From SB15 sp964639245 (lineage in GTDB: Bacteria > Chloroflexota > Anaerolineae > Aggregatilineales > J027), in NCBI GenBank assembly GCA_964639245.1, contig CAZXCU010000004.1:1-64000 (forward strand): a stretch of DNA of 64,000 nt, written 5' to 3'. The first letter of the stretch is position 1; each line of letters starts with the position of its first letter. The position numbers were made by a program, and so were the translations under genes. The notes below the pieces were generated by a model. The model searched no databases. It saw nothing but the letters and a program-made list of their open reading frames with translations, and had not been told where the DNA came from. Of the stretch, positions 8,226-16,963 are shown one piece after another.

Positions 8226-10106
8226 ATGTACACAGCACCCGAACACATTCAGCACATTTTGAATAACCTCCCGACCAGCACGGGGGTGTATCAGATGATC
8301 AATAAAAAAGGGCGGGTCATTTACGTGGGTAAAGCCAAAAACCTGCGTAACCGTGTCCGTTCTTATTTTCAGCCAAGCAACCGTGACCCCAAAGTCGTGC
8401 AAATGCGCGAACAAATCGAGGACATCAAAATTATTATCCTCGAAAATGAACTCGTCGCGCTGAACACGGAAGCCCAGTTGATTAACGCGCACCACCCGCG
8501 TTTTAACATCGTCTGGAAAGATGACAAACGTTATCCCTATATCATCGTGCGCTTAAAAGATGATTTTCCCAGAGTCGAAATGACTCGCCGCATTAATCGG
8601 CGGGATGGCAACCGCTATTTTGGGCCATATGCGTCGGTGTGGGCGCTGCGAAACAGCCTAGAAGCCCTGCGCCGCGCTTTTCCTTATCTCACCTGCGATA
8701 GAGACATCACCGGGAATGATGAACGCGCCTGCCTGTACTACGATATTCATTTGTGCGGTGGGCCGTGTATTGGCAAACAAAATAAAACCGACTATCGTGC
8801 CAATATTGACGCTTTGATGAGTGTCTTAGAGGGCGGCGGGACAGAAATTATCGAAGAACTGCGTACCAAGATGGAACAAGCTGCTGAAAATCTGGATTTT
8901 GAACGGGCCGCGATGATGCGAGACCGAATCAAAGCCCTTGAACGCATTCTGACCCGTCAATATCTTGTGGCAGATTCTGATGCCAATTTTGATGTCGTCG
9001 GGTTGGCACAGGGCGAATACAACGCCCTGATTCAGCTTTTTATCATTCGCAAGGGACGGATGATTGCCAGCGAAGCCTTCCCGCTAGAAAATGTCGAATT
9101 TGAGCAGGCAGCCGAAATCATCGACAGTTTTATCACGCAATATTACAACCAAGCCGGGATCGTTCCGCCCGAAATTCTCTTACCCGCCATGCCCACCGAC
9201 TCCAAAGTCCTGACCGAGTGGCTCAAGGAAAAACGCGATGGCAAAGCGGTCAAATTAATTGTTCCGCAGCGAGGCGAGAAAATCAAAGTCATCAATCGGG
9301 CGGCAGAAACCGCCAAAGAACAGCTTGCCCTGCTTGAAGCCCAATGGGCAAACGATACCCACCGCCAAGAAAACGCGCTCAATGATTTGCAAGAAGCGTT
9401 AAATCTGCCCGCCCCGCCCAATCGGATTGAGTGTTATGACATCAGCACCTTGCAAGGAACTTCGACGGTGGCAAGCCGTGTGGTCTTTGTACAGGGAGCG
9501 CCCAAGAAAAGTGAATATCGTAAGTTTAATATCAAGACGATTGCTCACGAGGGGCCAGATGATTTTGCCTCGATGCGCGAAGCCCTGACCCGCCGCTTCA
9601 AACGCTATGTGGATGGGCAATCGGAGGAGGCGGTGATTGCGCCGGGCAAAACCGATAACGAGGAAACATGGCGGATGTTGCCCGATTTGCTCTTGATTGA
9701 CGGCGGCAAAGGCCAGTTGAATGTGGCGGTGGAAGTGCTGGATGAATTTCATCTGCGCGACCAAGTGCCAATTGCCAGCCTTGCCAAGCGGATTGAGGAA
9801 GTTTTTCTGCCGGAAAAATCCGAGTCGATTCTGCTGCCACGCACCAGCAGCGCCTTGCAGCTTTTACAGCGTGTGCGCGATGAAGCCCATCGGTTTGCTG
9901 TGACCGCCAACCGCAACCAGCGCCAGAAAGCCGGCCTCGCCAGCCAGCTAGAAACCATTCCCGGTATTGGCCCGGCCAAGCGAAAAGCCCTGCTCAAAGC
10001 CTTTAACAATGACATTCAGGCAATTCGAGAGGCCAGCGTGGAACAACTGACTGCCGTGGCAGGCATTAATCAGGAAATTGCTCAAGCCATCAAAGCGGGG
10101 TTGTAA
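8226..10106 (+). CDS. uvrC: Excinuclease ABC subunit C (UvrC)
   Basis: UvrC makes both incisions around DNA lesions during nucleotide excision repair, recruited by UvrB after UvrA loading. The 626 residues are of normal length. The N-terminal GIY-YIG nuclease occupies about 14-95 (GVYQMINKKGRVIYVGKAKN). A cysteine-rich segment follows (ACLYYDIHLCGGPCIGK near 166-183). The UVR motif for UvrB contact is near 205-240 (LDFERAAMMRDRIKALE). The RNase-H-like endonuclease domain includes CYDISTLQGTSTVAS and LLIDGGKGQL. Two helix-hairpin-helix motifs end the protein (LETIPGIGPAKRKALL, LTAVAGINQEIAQAI). uvrA lies in the same window 42 kb away; uvrB is not here. Confidence 0.97.
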   Translation: MYTAPEHIQHILNNLPTSTGVYQMINKKGRVIYVGKAKNLRNRVRSYFQPSNRDPKVVQMREQIEDIKIIILENELVALNTEAQLINAHHPRFNIVWKDDKRYPYIIVRLKDDFPRVEMTRRINRRDGNRYFGPYASVWALRNSLEALRRAFPYLTCDRDITGNDERACLYYDIHLCGGPCIGKQNKTDYRANIDALMSVLEGGGTEIIEELRTKMEQAAENLDFERAAMMRDRIKALERILTRQYLVADSDANFDVVGLAQGEYNALIQLFIIRKGRMIASEAFPLENVEFEQAAEIIDSFITQYYNQAGIVPPEILLPAMPTDSKVLTEWLKEKRDGKAVKLIVPQRGEKIKVINRAAETAKEQLALLEAQWANDTHRQENALNDLQEALNLPAPPNRIECYDISTLQGTSTVASRVVFVQGAPKKSEYRKFNIKTIAHEGPDDFASMREALTRRFKRYVDGQSEEAVIAPGKTDNEETWRMLPDLLLIDGGKGQLNVAVEVLDEFHLRDQVPIASLAKRIEEVFLPEKSESILLPRTSSALQLLQRVRDEAHRFAVTANRNQRQKAGLASQLETIPGIGPAKRKALLKAFNNDIQAIREASVEQLTAVAGINQEIAQAIKAGL

Positions 10107-10109
10107 ACC

Positions 10110-10568
10110 ATGTGTTATGGTCTCATCGGGCTTTTATTGGACAACACCGCCCTTGCGCGGGTGGTAGGATTTTCCATGTTTACCTATGGGGTCTATAGCT
10201 TTTTCCCCGTTTTTCAATATTTTCTTGGGGGTCGCCGGGAATTATATTTTGGTGACTCCGACCAGCGTAAATGGTATGAGAAAGCCTATTATGATGGATT
10301 TTTTCTGGTCATTGGTTTGGGTGGATTTCTGACGGGTTTTCTGTTGGGTGGTGTTTTCCTGCTCCTGTTCTGGATACCCTTTGCCCTGTTTGTTTTGCCA
10401 TGGTTGCACCCCGCGTGGGTATGTCGGTTTGAAAAAGAACACTCTCGCCAAGAAATTACGTATATTAAACAAAGAGGACAATTTTTTCTGGAACATTATC
10501 CCCGTACCTTTCCGCAGATTGTACGGAATAATGAAGGTTGGGATATGTGGGTGTCTGCTGTGATCTAA
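10110..10568 (+). CDS. Membrane protein, first of a tandem paralogous pair
   Basis: A 152-residue protein of unknown family with about three hydrophobic stretches (near 8-40 and 68-100). It begins 3 bases after the uvrC stop and is 10 bases before its paralogue. The two proteins share a GRxRELYF motif after the first hydrophobic region (residue ~44) and a conserved C-terminal block, here IKQRGQFFLEHYPRTFPQIV followed by NEGWDMWVSAVI. The shared ends show the pair arose by duplication and that the C-terminal block is under constraint. The role is unknown and coupling to uvrC may only be transcriptional. Confidence 0.7.
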   Translation: MCYGLIGLLLDNTALARVVGFSMFTYGVYSFFPVFQYFLGGRRELYFGDSDQRKWYEKAYYDGFFLVIGLGGFLTGFLLGGVFLLLFWIPFALFVLPWLHPAWVCRFEKEHSRQEITYIKQRGQFFLEHYPRTFPQIVRNNEGWDMWVSAVI

Positions 10569-10578
10569 AGGAACGGAC

Positions 10579-11031
10579 ATGCTTATTTCAGGACTGATTG
10601 CCATTATCGGTTTGGGGCTGGTGCTGCCCAGTCTGTATCAATTGAACCCCATCATTCAATTTTATATGGGGCGTAACCGTGAATTGTATTTTGCCTCCGA
10701 ACTGCGCTGGATGATGATTATTCGCAACAACACCAGCACCCTTTTGGTTGGTTTGGCGATTCTCTCGGCTCTGGTCATTCGTTCCTTTGGCTGGTGGTCG
10801 GTGATTTTTGGCATGAGCCTCATTCTGGGATTGGCGATTACTGCCTCGAATACCTATTTTATGCCATTTAAACCCGCGTGGCTGCGCGATTTTGAATCTA
10901 GCCACCTGCCCCATGACCTGACCCTCATCAAAGCTCGCGGCAGATGGCTGATGGAAAATTACCCCGCCCATTTCCCACGGATGATTTCTTCACAGGAAGG
11001 ATGGGAAGCATGGGTAGTGACCGTGATTTAG
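10579..11031 (+). CDS. Membrane protein, second of a tandem paralogous pair
   Basis: A 150-residue protein paralogous to the one just upstream. It has two or three hydrophobic stretches (residues ~5-28 and 52-92), the motif GRNRELYF near 31-38 and the C-terminal block IKARGRWLMENYPAHFPRM followed by QEGWEAWVVTVI, matching the upstream protein position for position in its key aromatic and charged residues. A ribosome site (AAAGGAACGG) precedes the ATG. The stop codon overlaps the stop of livF on the other strand by four bases, marking the end of the uvrC transcription unit. I do not know a family name; its existence as a pair makes it a real gene. Confidence 0.72.
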   Translation: MLISGLIAIIGLGLVLPSLYQLNPIIQFYMGRNRELYFASELRWMMIIRNNTSTLLVGLAILSALVIRSFGWWSVIFGMSLILGLAITASNTYFMPFKPAWLRDFESSHLPHDLTLIKARGRWLMENYPAHFPRMISSQEGWEAWVVTVI

Positions 11032-11726
11032 CCCAGATAAGCACGAATGACTTCAGCATCATGTTGCAGGTCAGCGGCGATTCCCTCCCGCGCAATCGTG
11101 CCACGTTCAAGGACATAGGCATAATCAGCGACTTGAAGGGCTTTACGGGCATTTTGTTCGACCAGCAAAATGGTTGTTCCCTGTGCCTTGATTTCACGGA
11201 TGATATTAAAGACTTCGTTGACCAACATGGGAGCGAGTCCCATACTTGGCTCATCCAGCATGATGAGTTTGGGGCGCATCATCAAGGCGCGGCCTACGGC
11301 GAGCATTTGTTGTTCTCCACCACTTAATGAGCCAGCTTTTTGTTTGCGCCGTTCTTTGAGGCGGGGAAAACGCTCAAAGACCTTTTCAATATCGGCTTGA
11401 ATGTCTGCATCAGTCCGTTTGTACGCACCCATTGCTAAATTTTCCTGTACGGTCATGGGTGCGATAATCAAACGGCCTTCGGGAACCTGAACCAGCCCAA
11501 GCTGACTGATGATGTCCGCACGTTTGGCGGTGATGTCCTGATTTTCAAAAAAAACTTTGCCTGCACGCGGTTTGAGCAGTCCACTCAGGGTATTGAGGGT
11601 GGTGCTTTTGCCTGCCCCATTTGCGCCGATGAGGGTCACGACCTGTCCGTTTTCGACCTTGAAGGAGATACCACGCAGCGCAGCGATTGCCCCATAGTTG
11701 ACTTGCAAATTTTCTACACGGAGCAT
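11028..11726 (-). CDS. livF: Branched-chain amino-acid ABC transporter ATPase LivF (system 1)
   Basis: Cytoplasmic ATPase of a HAAT-family importer. The 232 residues contain Walker A GANGAGKST near 35-43, the LSGGEQQ signature near 135-141, Walker B LIMLDEPS and the LLVEQNA switch region, the layout of LivF. It starts one base from the livG stop (ATG and TAA/TGA overlap region at 11726) and is the last gene of the five-gene operon SBP-livH-livM-livG-livF transcribed leftwards from 15760. Sequence alone places it in the branched-chain amino acid/urea/amide family; the exact substrate is not determined. Confidence 0.93.
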   Translation of the reverse strand: MLRVENLQVNYGAIAALRGISFKVENGQVVTLIGANGAGKSTTLNTLSGLLKPRAGKVFFENQDITAKRADIISQLGLVQVPEGRLIIAPMTVQENLAMGAYKRTDADIQADIEKVFERFPRLKERRKQKAGSLSGGEQQMLAVGRALMMRPKLIMLDEPSMGLAPMLVNEVFNIIREIKAQGTTILLVEQNARKALQVADYAYVLERGTIAREGIAADLQHDAEVIRAYLG

Positions 11727-12481
11727 TACCCCTCCTTGCCCAGATAGGCTTCGATGACATCAGGATTACTCTGCACTTCGGCGACTGTGCCATGTGCGAT
11801 GATTTGCCCGAAATTGAGGACATAGACTTCATCACAGACTTGAGAGATGAGCGACATGTCATGTTCAATAACGACGCAGGTGAGGCCATCGGCGCGTAGC
11901 TTTAAAATTTGTTCGCCAAAATCATGCGTTTCTACCGGATTCATGCCGGCGGTGGGTTCGTCTAGCAAAATCAACTGGGGATTGGTTGCCAAGGCGCGTA
12001 CCATCTCCAAACGGCGCTGGTCGCCATAAGGAAGACTCCCTGCACGATCAGCCTGAAATTGAGCCAACCCAAAGCGATTTAAAAGTTCTTGGGCGCGGTG
12101 GGTGTGTTGTCGCAGTTCGCGGCGGTGGCGCGGAAGTTGAAACAACGATTCCAGCAAATTGGCTTTGCCGAGTTTGTGCTGGGCAATGATGATATTTTCC
12201 AGCACGGTCAGCTCGCCAAACAGACGGATATTTTGATAGGTACGTGCCATGCCTAGGGCCGTAATTTGATGGGGAGCTTTTTGCTCAATGGGACTGCCTG
12301 CAAAGGTAATCGTCCCGTCGGTGGGATGGTCAAGGCCGCTGACACAATTGATGAGCGTGGTTTTGCCCGCCCCATTCGGCCCGATTAACCCGACGACTTT
12401 GCCTTTGGGAACGGTCATCTTCACCCCGTCCAAAGCGGCTAACCCGCCAAACTGCCGTGCGACTCCCTGTAACTCAAGCAT
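11726..12481 (-). CDS. livG: Branched-chain amino-acid ABC transporter ATPase LivG (system 1)
   Basis: Second ATPase of system 1. The frame is open to 12565, but the ATG at 12481 (MLELQGVARQFGG) fits the family start and overlaps livM by 8 bases, giving 251 residues. Walker A is GPNGAGKTT near 35-43. The ABC signature has the LivG-type form LPYGDQRRLEMVRAL instead of LSGGQ, Walker B is LILLDEPTAGMNP and the H-loop region is VIEHDMSLI. It works as a heterodimer with LivF on the LivHM permease. Confidence 0.93.
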   Translation of the reverse strand: MLELQGVARQFGGLAALDGVKMTVPKGKVVGLIGPNGAGKTTLINCVSGLDHPTDGTITFAGSPIEQKAPHQITALGMARTYQNIRLFGELTVLENIIIAQHKLGKANLLESLFQLPRHRRELRQHTHRAQELLNRFGLAQFQADRAGSLPYGDQRRLEMVRALATNPQLILLDEPTAGMNPVETHDFGEQILKLRADGLTCVVIEHDMSLISQVCDEVYVLNFGQIIAHGTVAEVQSNPDVIEAYLGKEG

Positions 12482-13463
12482 AGTCAGGCGCTTTCTGTGG
12501 AGAGGCGCGTAATCCTCGCAGGCGTTTATAAATGCCTTGCCACAACTGCGGGTCAGCCAAACCACCGGGCAAATACACGATAAAAATAATCAGCACAAGG
12601 CCATTAATCACCCCATCCACCGCCGCTTGTTCATTGGTTAAGTCGCGCCCAACAATGCTACCAACCAGCCCCAGAACTTTTAAGCGCCGCAGCAGTTCTG
12701 GCAAATAACGAAGCGTCATGCCGCCAACCACCGGGCCAATGAAAATCGTTGTACCGCCCAAAACCGCATAACTCAGAATAGTCACGGCACGCTCAAAGCC
12801 ATAATCATCGGCCTCAATGACACGGGTTAAATGTCCGTTTAATCCGCCAGCCAACCCCGCGATCATCGCCCCAATAATGAAGGCCATATTTTTATAATAG
12901 ACCACGTTGATGCCCAGATTGGCGGCAACGGTCTCGTCCTGACGGATGGCTGCCAAAGCACGTCCGAAGCGGGAATGCTGCATCCGATAGAGAAAATACA
13001 TGATGATGAACAGAAAAAGGATTAAATGCAGGGTTTCTGTTTCGACGGGGATATTTTTGATGCCTTTGCCCCCGCCCGTAATTTCAATTTTTTCATCAAA
13101 AATTTCGGCGTAAATGCGGTCAAAATTGCGGATTAACACCACCACCACTTCGCCAAACCCAATCGTCGCAATTGCCAGATAAATATCATTCAGACGCAGT
13201 ACAGGCGCACCCACGACCACCGCAATCAGACCCGCCGCGATTGTCCCCGCTAAAATGGACATGAGAAAAGGCCAGTCATAACGCTGGGTTAAAACAACGC
13301 TGGTATACGCACCAATTGCCATGAATCCCGCGTTTGCCAGTGAGAACATACCGCCATACAGCGTCATGTAAATGCTGCATCCCAAAATAGCCGCAATCAC
13401 CATGAACTGGAAATTGATTTCGCTAATGCCAATCGGGGCGAGAAAATCGAAAATTGCATCCAT
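12474..13463 (-). CDS. livM: Branched-chain amino-acid ABC permease LivM (system 1)
   Basis: Polytopic permease of 329 residues, normal for the family, with about eight to ten hydrophobic segments. Core motifs are SLANAGFMAIGAYTSVVLTQ near 41-60, the ATPase-contact region VLRLNDIYLAIATIGFGEV near 89-107 and the late LAGGLNGHLTR segment near 204-214. It lies 6 bases downstream of livH and overlaps livG, so the four transport genes are translationally linked. Compare livM of system 2, which is more than twice as long. Confidence 0.92.
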   Translation of the reverse strand: MDAIFDFLAPIGISEINFQFMVIAAILGCSIYMTLYGGMFSLANAGFMAIGAYTSVVLTQRYDWPFLMSILAGTIAAGLIAVVVGAPVLRLNDIYLAIATIGFGEVVVVLIRNFDRIYAEIFDEKIEITGGGKGIKNIPVETETLHLILFLFIIMYFLYRMQHSRFGRALAAIRQDETVAANLGINVVYYKNMAFIIGAMIAGLAGGLNGHLTRVIEADDYGFERAVTILSYAVLGGTTIFIGPVVGGMTLRYLPELLRRLKVLGLVGSIVGRDLTNEQAAVDGVINGLVLIIFIVYLPGGLADPQLWQGIYKRLRGLRASPQKAPDYA

Positions 13464-13469
13464 AAAGTT

Positions 13470-14489
13470 TTAGGCTCGAATCTTGCCGGACTCGCCAAGC
13501 AAGCCCTGTGGACGAATCAGTAAAATTAAAAAGAGGGCAGAAAACACCACCGCATCGGTCAACCAGCTATAACCCAAGCCAATGCTCATAATTTCGAGAT
13601 TGGCAACCAGAAAGCCACCGACCACTGCGCCACGAATATTGCCCATCCCCCCCAATACAATGACCGTTAAACCCTTGAGTGCGATGTTTGCCCCCATGAA
13701 TGGAGTCATGTTAAAGGCCAGCCCTTGCAAAACACCGGCTGCCCCTGCCAACGCCCCCGACAGAAAAAAGGTAAAAACGAAAATATTGCCCACATTGATG
13801 CTTAACAAACGGGCAATACGCGGATTAAAAGCCACTACCCGCATGGCCTTGCCAATTTTCATCTGGTTGACCATGTATTCAAGCAAAAACATCAAAAGGA
13901 TGGGAATGAGAAAAATAAAAATTTGAATAGGGGTGACGCGAATATCGGCGCTCTCTAAAAGCTGCTGAACAGGCGCATCCGCTTCGCCGGGCAGCGCATT
14001 GATGCTGTCTTTAGTGAACTGCTGCGGGGTGGAAGAAAAAACCAGCGTGGCTAAACTGAGTAAAATGACCGATGCCCCGATGCTGCTGATAAGTTGCGAA
14101 ATGCGCGGGGCATTCCGCTGGCGCAGGGGCATAAAGGCAAAAACATCGACTGCAACCGACACCAATCCCCCGCCGAGCATCCCCACAGGCAACGCAAGCC
14201 AGAGAGGAAAATCGAGTTTGAGGACAGACATTAAACCGATGTAGCCCCCCCACATGAAAACGGAACTATGGGCTAAATTGAGCAACCCTAAAATGCTAAA
14301 AATGAGGGCATACCCCAGCGCAAACAGGCTGTAAATGCTGCCGCGCCACATGGCGTTGACCAACTGCTGCTCCGGGTTCAGGACTTCTTCACCAAGAATG
14401 TATCGTGCAATTAGATAGGGGATGAGAAAACCTAAAAAAATCGCCGAAAGAAGATAGAGCAGCGTGCGGAAATTCACAGGTAGCCTCAA
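13470..14489 (-). CDS. livH: Branched-chain amino-acid ABC permease LivH (system 1)
   Basis: Permease of 339 residues, slightly longer than the common ~300 because of an N-terminal stretch before the conserved core. The core begins with LVNAMWRGSIYSLFALGYAL near 42-61 and ILGLLNLAHSSVFMWGGYIG near 65-84. The ATPase contact segment includes MKIGKAMRVVAFNPRIARLL near 210-229, and the late conserved FNMTPFMGANIALKGLTVIV region is near 264-283. It forms the heterodimeric channel with LivM. A palindrome at 14514-14530 lies between it and the binding-protein gene and may lower downstream expression. Confidence 0.92.
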   Translation of the reverse strand: MRLPVNFRTLLYLLSAIFLGFLIPYLIARYILGEEVLNPEQQLVNAMWRGSIYSLFALGYALIFSILGLLNLAHSSVFMWGGYIGLMSVLKLDFPLWLALPVGMLGGGLVSVAVDVFAFMPLRQRNAPRISQLISSIGASVILLSLATLVFSSTPQQFTKDSINALPGEADAPVQQLLESADIRVTPIQIFIFLIPILLMFLLEYMVNQMKIGKAMRVVAFNPRIARLLSINVGNIFVFTFFLSGALAGAAGVLQGLAFNMTPFMGANIALKGLTVIVLGGMGNIRGAVVGGFLVANLEIMSIGLGYSWLTDAVVFSALFLILLIRPQGLLGESGKIRA

Positions 14490-14513
14490 AAATTATTCTA
14501 AGATAAAGAGAGA

Positions 14514-14530
14514 GTGGGTCACAGACCCAC
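14514..14530 (-). repeat. Intercistronic hairpin between binding-protein gene and livH
   Basis: Seven-base perfect arms GTGGGTC/GACCCAC enclose a three-base loop, flanked by the CCCCTAC that recurs at similar palindromes. Read on the minus strand it is followed by a pyrimidine run with few consecutive T, so it would be at best a leaky terminator. Its position after the binding-protein stop and before the permease start fits the common arrangement that keeps binding protein in excess; this is inference. Confidence 0.5.
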
Positions 14531-14548
14531 CCCTACAAGAGTAATTAT

Positions 14549-15760
14549 TTACTCGCCAAAAACAGCCGATGCTTCTTCGGCGGTCAGGAAGCGATAGGCC
14601 CCGTCCACGATAATCTGGGCAACAGGTTCATGTTCCGGTAAGCCTTCGTCATCAAAAGAGAAACTTCCAAGCGGGCTTTCAAAATCTTGAATGCCTTTCA
14701 TAGCATCCCGAATCGCCGCTGATTCAGGAGAGTCGGCGCAGCGAATCGCCGTTGCAACCAGCCATGCACCCGTATAGGCTTGCACAGCAAATTGGTCAGG
14801 AGCAGCGCCATATTCAGCTTCGTAGGCTTCGCTAAAGGCCACGCTGAGATCATTCTGACGGGCAATATTCCATGCCCCCCCAACAATCACACCATTTGCC
14901 GCGTCACCTGCACCGGTGTCAGGATTAGCAATACCGGGCGTGTTAAAGCCGTTCCCGCCAATAATCGGGCCAGTGTAGCCTAAATCGCGGGCTTGTTGCA
15001 GCAGGGGAACAATTTCTGCTGCCAATGCCGAAACAACAATCGCATCCGGTTCGAGCGCGATGATGTTGGTCAGTTGGGCGTTGAAATCGGTGTCCCCGGT
15101 GGCAAAGGTTTCTTCTGCCACGATATTGACTTCATTCGCTTCCAGCGATTCGACAAACACTTCGTACCCGCTCACCGTAAATTCATCATTATCGCTGTAC
15201 ATGATAGCGACATTTTCTAAACCAAGAATTTCGGTGGCTTGGGCAATCGTGCCGGGAATCACTTTGGACTCAGGCAGGCTGTCACGGAAGTAAAAATCGC
15301 CAATGTCGGTTTCCAAGTTGCTGCGGGTATTGCTCACACCCAACACCAACACACCGGCTTCTTGGGCAATCGGGTTGGCTGCCAGCGCTTGGTTGGAGAG
15401 AGTCGGGCCAATGATGACGGGTACTTGGTCTTCTTCCACCAATTTGGTCACAGCCGATTGCGCGGTTTCGACATCTGAACCACTGTCCTCGACCACGGCG
15501 ACAAGGGTTGCTTCCCCCAAGTAACCGCTTCCATTGATTTCATCGAGGGCGAGTTGCACAGCTTGCAATTGCGGATTGCCATAGACAGACGCACCACCGG
15601 TCAATGAAAAAGTGACCCCAATGTTGATTTCCCCTGTCAAAGTTGGGGCTTCACAGGCTTCCCACAAACCAATTTGGGGAGTGTCTTGGGCGGTAACGGT
15701 GAAAGGCAGCGCCGCCAGCACCACCACCAAAATTACGAGGAAATTGCGTAAATTTTTCAT
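14549..15760 (-). CDS. Extracellular amino-acid-binding protein (Liv system 1)
   Basis: Periplasmic-binding-protein-like receptor of the LivJ/LivK (type I) fold that delivers substrate to the LivHM permease. From ATG 15760 it is 403 residues; the frame extends 10 codons upstream, but this start gives a clean signal peptide (MKNLRNFLVILVVVLAALPF, cleavage near TAQ). No lipobox cysteine is present, so it may be secreted or held by another means. Family features are INIGVTFSLTGGASVYG near residue 44, VPVIIGPTLSNQALA near 120 and IVSALAAEIVPLLQQARDLG in the second lobe. It is the first gene of the operon. Confidence 0.92.
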   Translation of the reverse strand: MKNLRNFLVILVVVLAALPFTVTAQDTPQIGLWEACEAPTLTGEINIGVTFSLTGGASVYGNPQLQAVQLALDEINGSGYLGEATLVAVVEDSGSDVETAQSAVTKLVEEDQVPVIIGPTLSNQALAANPIAQEAGVLVLGVSNTRSNLETDIGDFYFRDSLPESKVIPGTIAQATEILGLENVAIMYSDNDEFTVSGYEVFVESLEANEVNIVAEETFATGDTDFNAQLTNIIALEPDAIVVSALAAEIVPLLQQARDLGYTGPIIGGNGFNTPGIANPDTGAGDAANGVIVGGAWNIARQNDLSVAFSEAYEAEYGAAPDQFAVQAYTGAWLVATAIRCADSPESAAIRDAMKGIQDFESPLGSFSFDDEGLPEHEPVAQIIVDGAYRFLTAEEASAVFGE

Positions 15761-16096
15761 AAACGATTGCTCCTGCAATAAGATTTGCAATTCGGCTTAA
15801 TTATATTGCCGTGTTGTCGGCTTGCAAACAATTGAACCTGAGTTTCTGTAAGCGTGAATAGGATGAATTTGCAAGATGTGTGCCTCTTTTTCAGTCATCC
15901 TAAAGGCGTACTTTAACAAACCGCCTGATAATAAACGGTCAACTCCCACACTTTCCCATACTTTTTCCCACACTTTTCACAACATAAGCGGAAAATGATG
16001 GGGCAAAACCCCAAAAGTGTCGGAAACTGTGGGAATGACGCGATTCTCGACGTTACTTTTTCAATCTGCGCTATTACAGGCCGAAGGCATGTTACC
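15761..16096. other. Gap with pyrimidine-rich repeats and a small G/C hairpin
   Basis: This 336-base stretch between the binding-protein gene and the kinase pair holds no convincing gene. The promoter of the Liv operon should lie near 15761-15850. At 15944-15977 there are three near copies of CCCACACTTTT, and inverted copies occur at 16013-16034 (AAAAGTGTCGG, AACTGTGGGA), so long imperfect pairing is possible across it. Between them TGGGG CAAAA CCCCA at 15999-16013 forms a short hairpin which, on the minus strand, is followed by a T-rich stretch and could end kinase transcription. Confidence 0.5.
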
Positions 16097-16963
16097 TCAG
16101 CCTGTTTTCCAGAAGGACTTTTGCTGGATGTCAGTGGGAAATTCGGCAAGGGCATCCGCATAGTCGCTCGCAAAGGCCAACATGGAGGGGTGACGTTCTT
16201 CCGGCTTTTTTGCCAAGCCTTTTAACACAACGGTTTCCAATTCCAGAGGAAAGTCCGGCGCATGAATGAACATACGGGGCGGGGGAACTTGCATATGTGC
16301 CATCGAGAGATCATAAATTTGTTTTTGTTGGAAGGGTAGCACCCCCACCAAAAGTTCATACACCATCACCGCAAAGCTATAAACATCACTGTGAGCGCCC
16401 AAATTTTCACCAACGATCGCCTCCGGGGAAATATAATTGGGTGTGCCGACGGCAATACCAACATCTGTGAGGTTGCTATCGATACCGGGACGTTTGGAAA
16501 ACCCAAAATCGGAAAGGTAGTATTTTTTCTCGATTTCATCATAAAGGATGTTGCCGGGTTTTAAATCGCGGTGGATGATACCCTGTTGGTGTCCGGCATG
16601 AACCGCCGGGGCAATATGCTGAATGATGATACCCACTTCGGCTAGCGTGGGCGGGTGTTTTTTGACTCGCTCGGCTAAAGATGACCCATGAATCAGCTTG
16701 GAGACCATGAAAAGCGCATCGTTTTCGTAGCCAAAATCCAAAATTGGTACGATGTGATCATGAGTCAAGGCGATGGTCAGACGAATTTCACGGATAAAAC
16801 GTTGCTGAAATTCTCCATCTTCGGAAAGTTTGTCATTCAAAATTTTGATAGCAACCTGCTGCCCCGTCACACTGCGGGCTTGGTAGACATCGCCTGTCGC
16901 GCCCTGCGCCAACAACGCACCAATCAGGTAATTTTTGATAGTTTGACCGGAATAAGTTTTCAT
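16097..16963 (-). CDS. Soluble Ser/Thr protein kinase (Hanks type), copy A
   Basis: A eukaryotic-like protein kinase consisting almost only of the catalytic domain (288 residues, no transmembrane segment or PASTA repeats). The glycine-rich loop is GALLAQGATGDVYQA near 15-29, the ATP-anchoring lysine lies in VAIKIL near 35-40, the catalytic loop is IIHRDLKPGNILYD near 130-143, the metal-binding segment is LSDFGFSKRPG and the P+1 region is GTPNYISPEAIVGE. All catalytic residues are present. It overlaps copy B by four bases (ATGA) and is translated after it. The target is unknown. Location between two Liv operons suggests, but does not show, a nutrient link. Confidence 0.92.
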   Translation of the reverse strand: MKTYSGQTIKNYLIGALLAQGATGDVYQARSVTGQQVAIKILNDKLSEDGEFQQRFIREIRLTIALTHDHIVPILDFGYENDALFMVSKLIHGSSLAERVKKHPPTLAEVGIIIQHIAPAVHAGHQQGIIHRDLKPGNILYDEIEKKYYLSDFGFSKRPGIDSNLTDVGIAVGTPNYISPEAIVGENLGAHSDVYSFAVMVYELLVGVLPFQQKQIYDLSMAHMQVPPPRMFIHAPDFPLELETVVLKGLAKKPEERHPSMLAFASDYADALAEFPTDIQQKSFWKTG

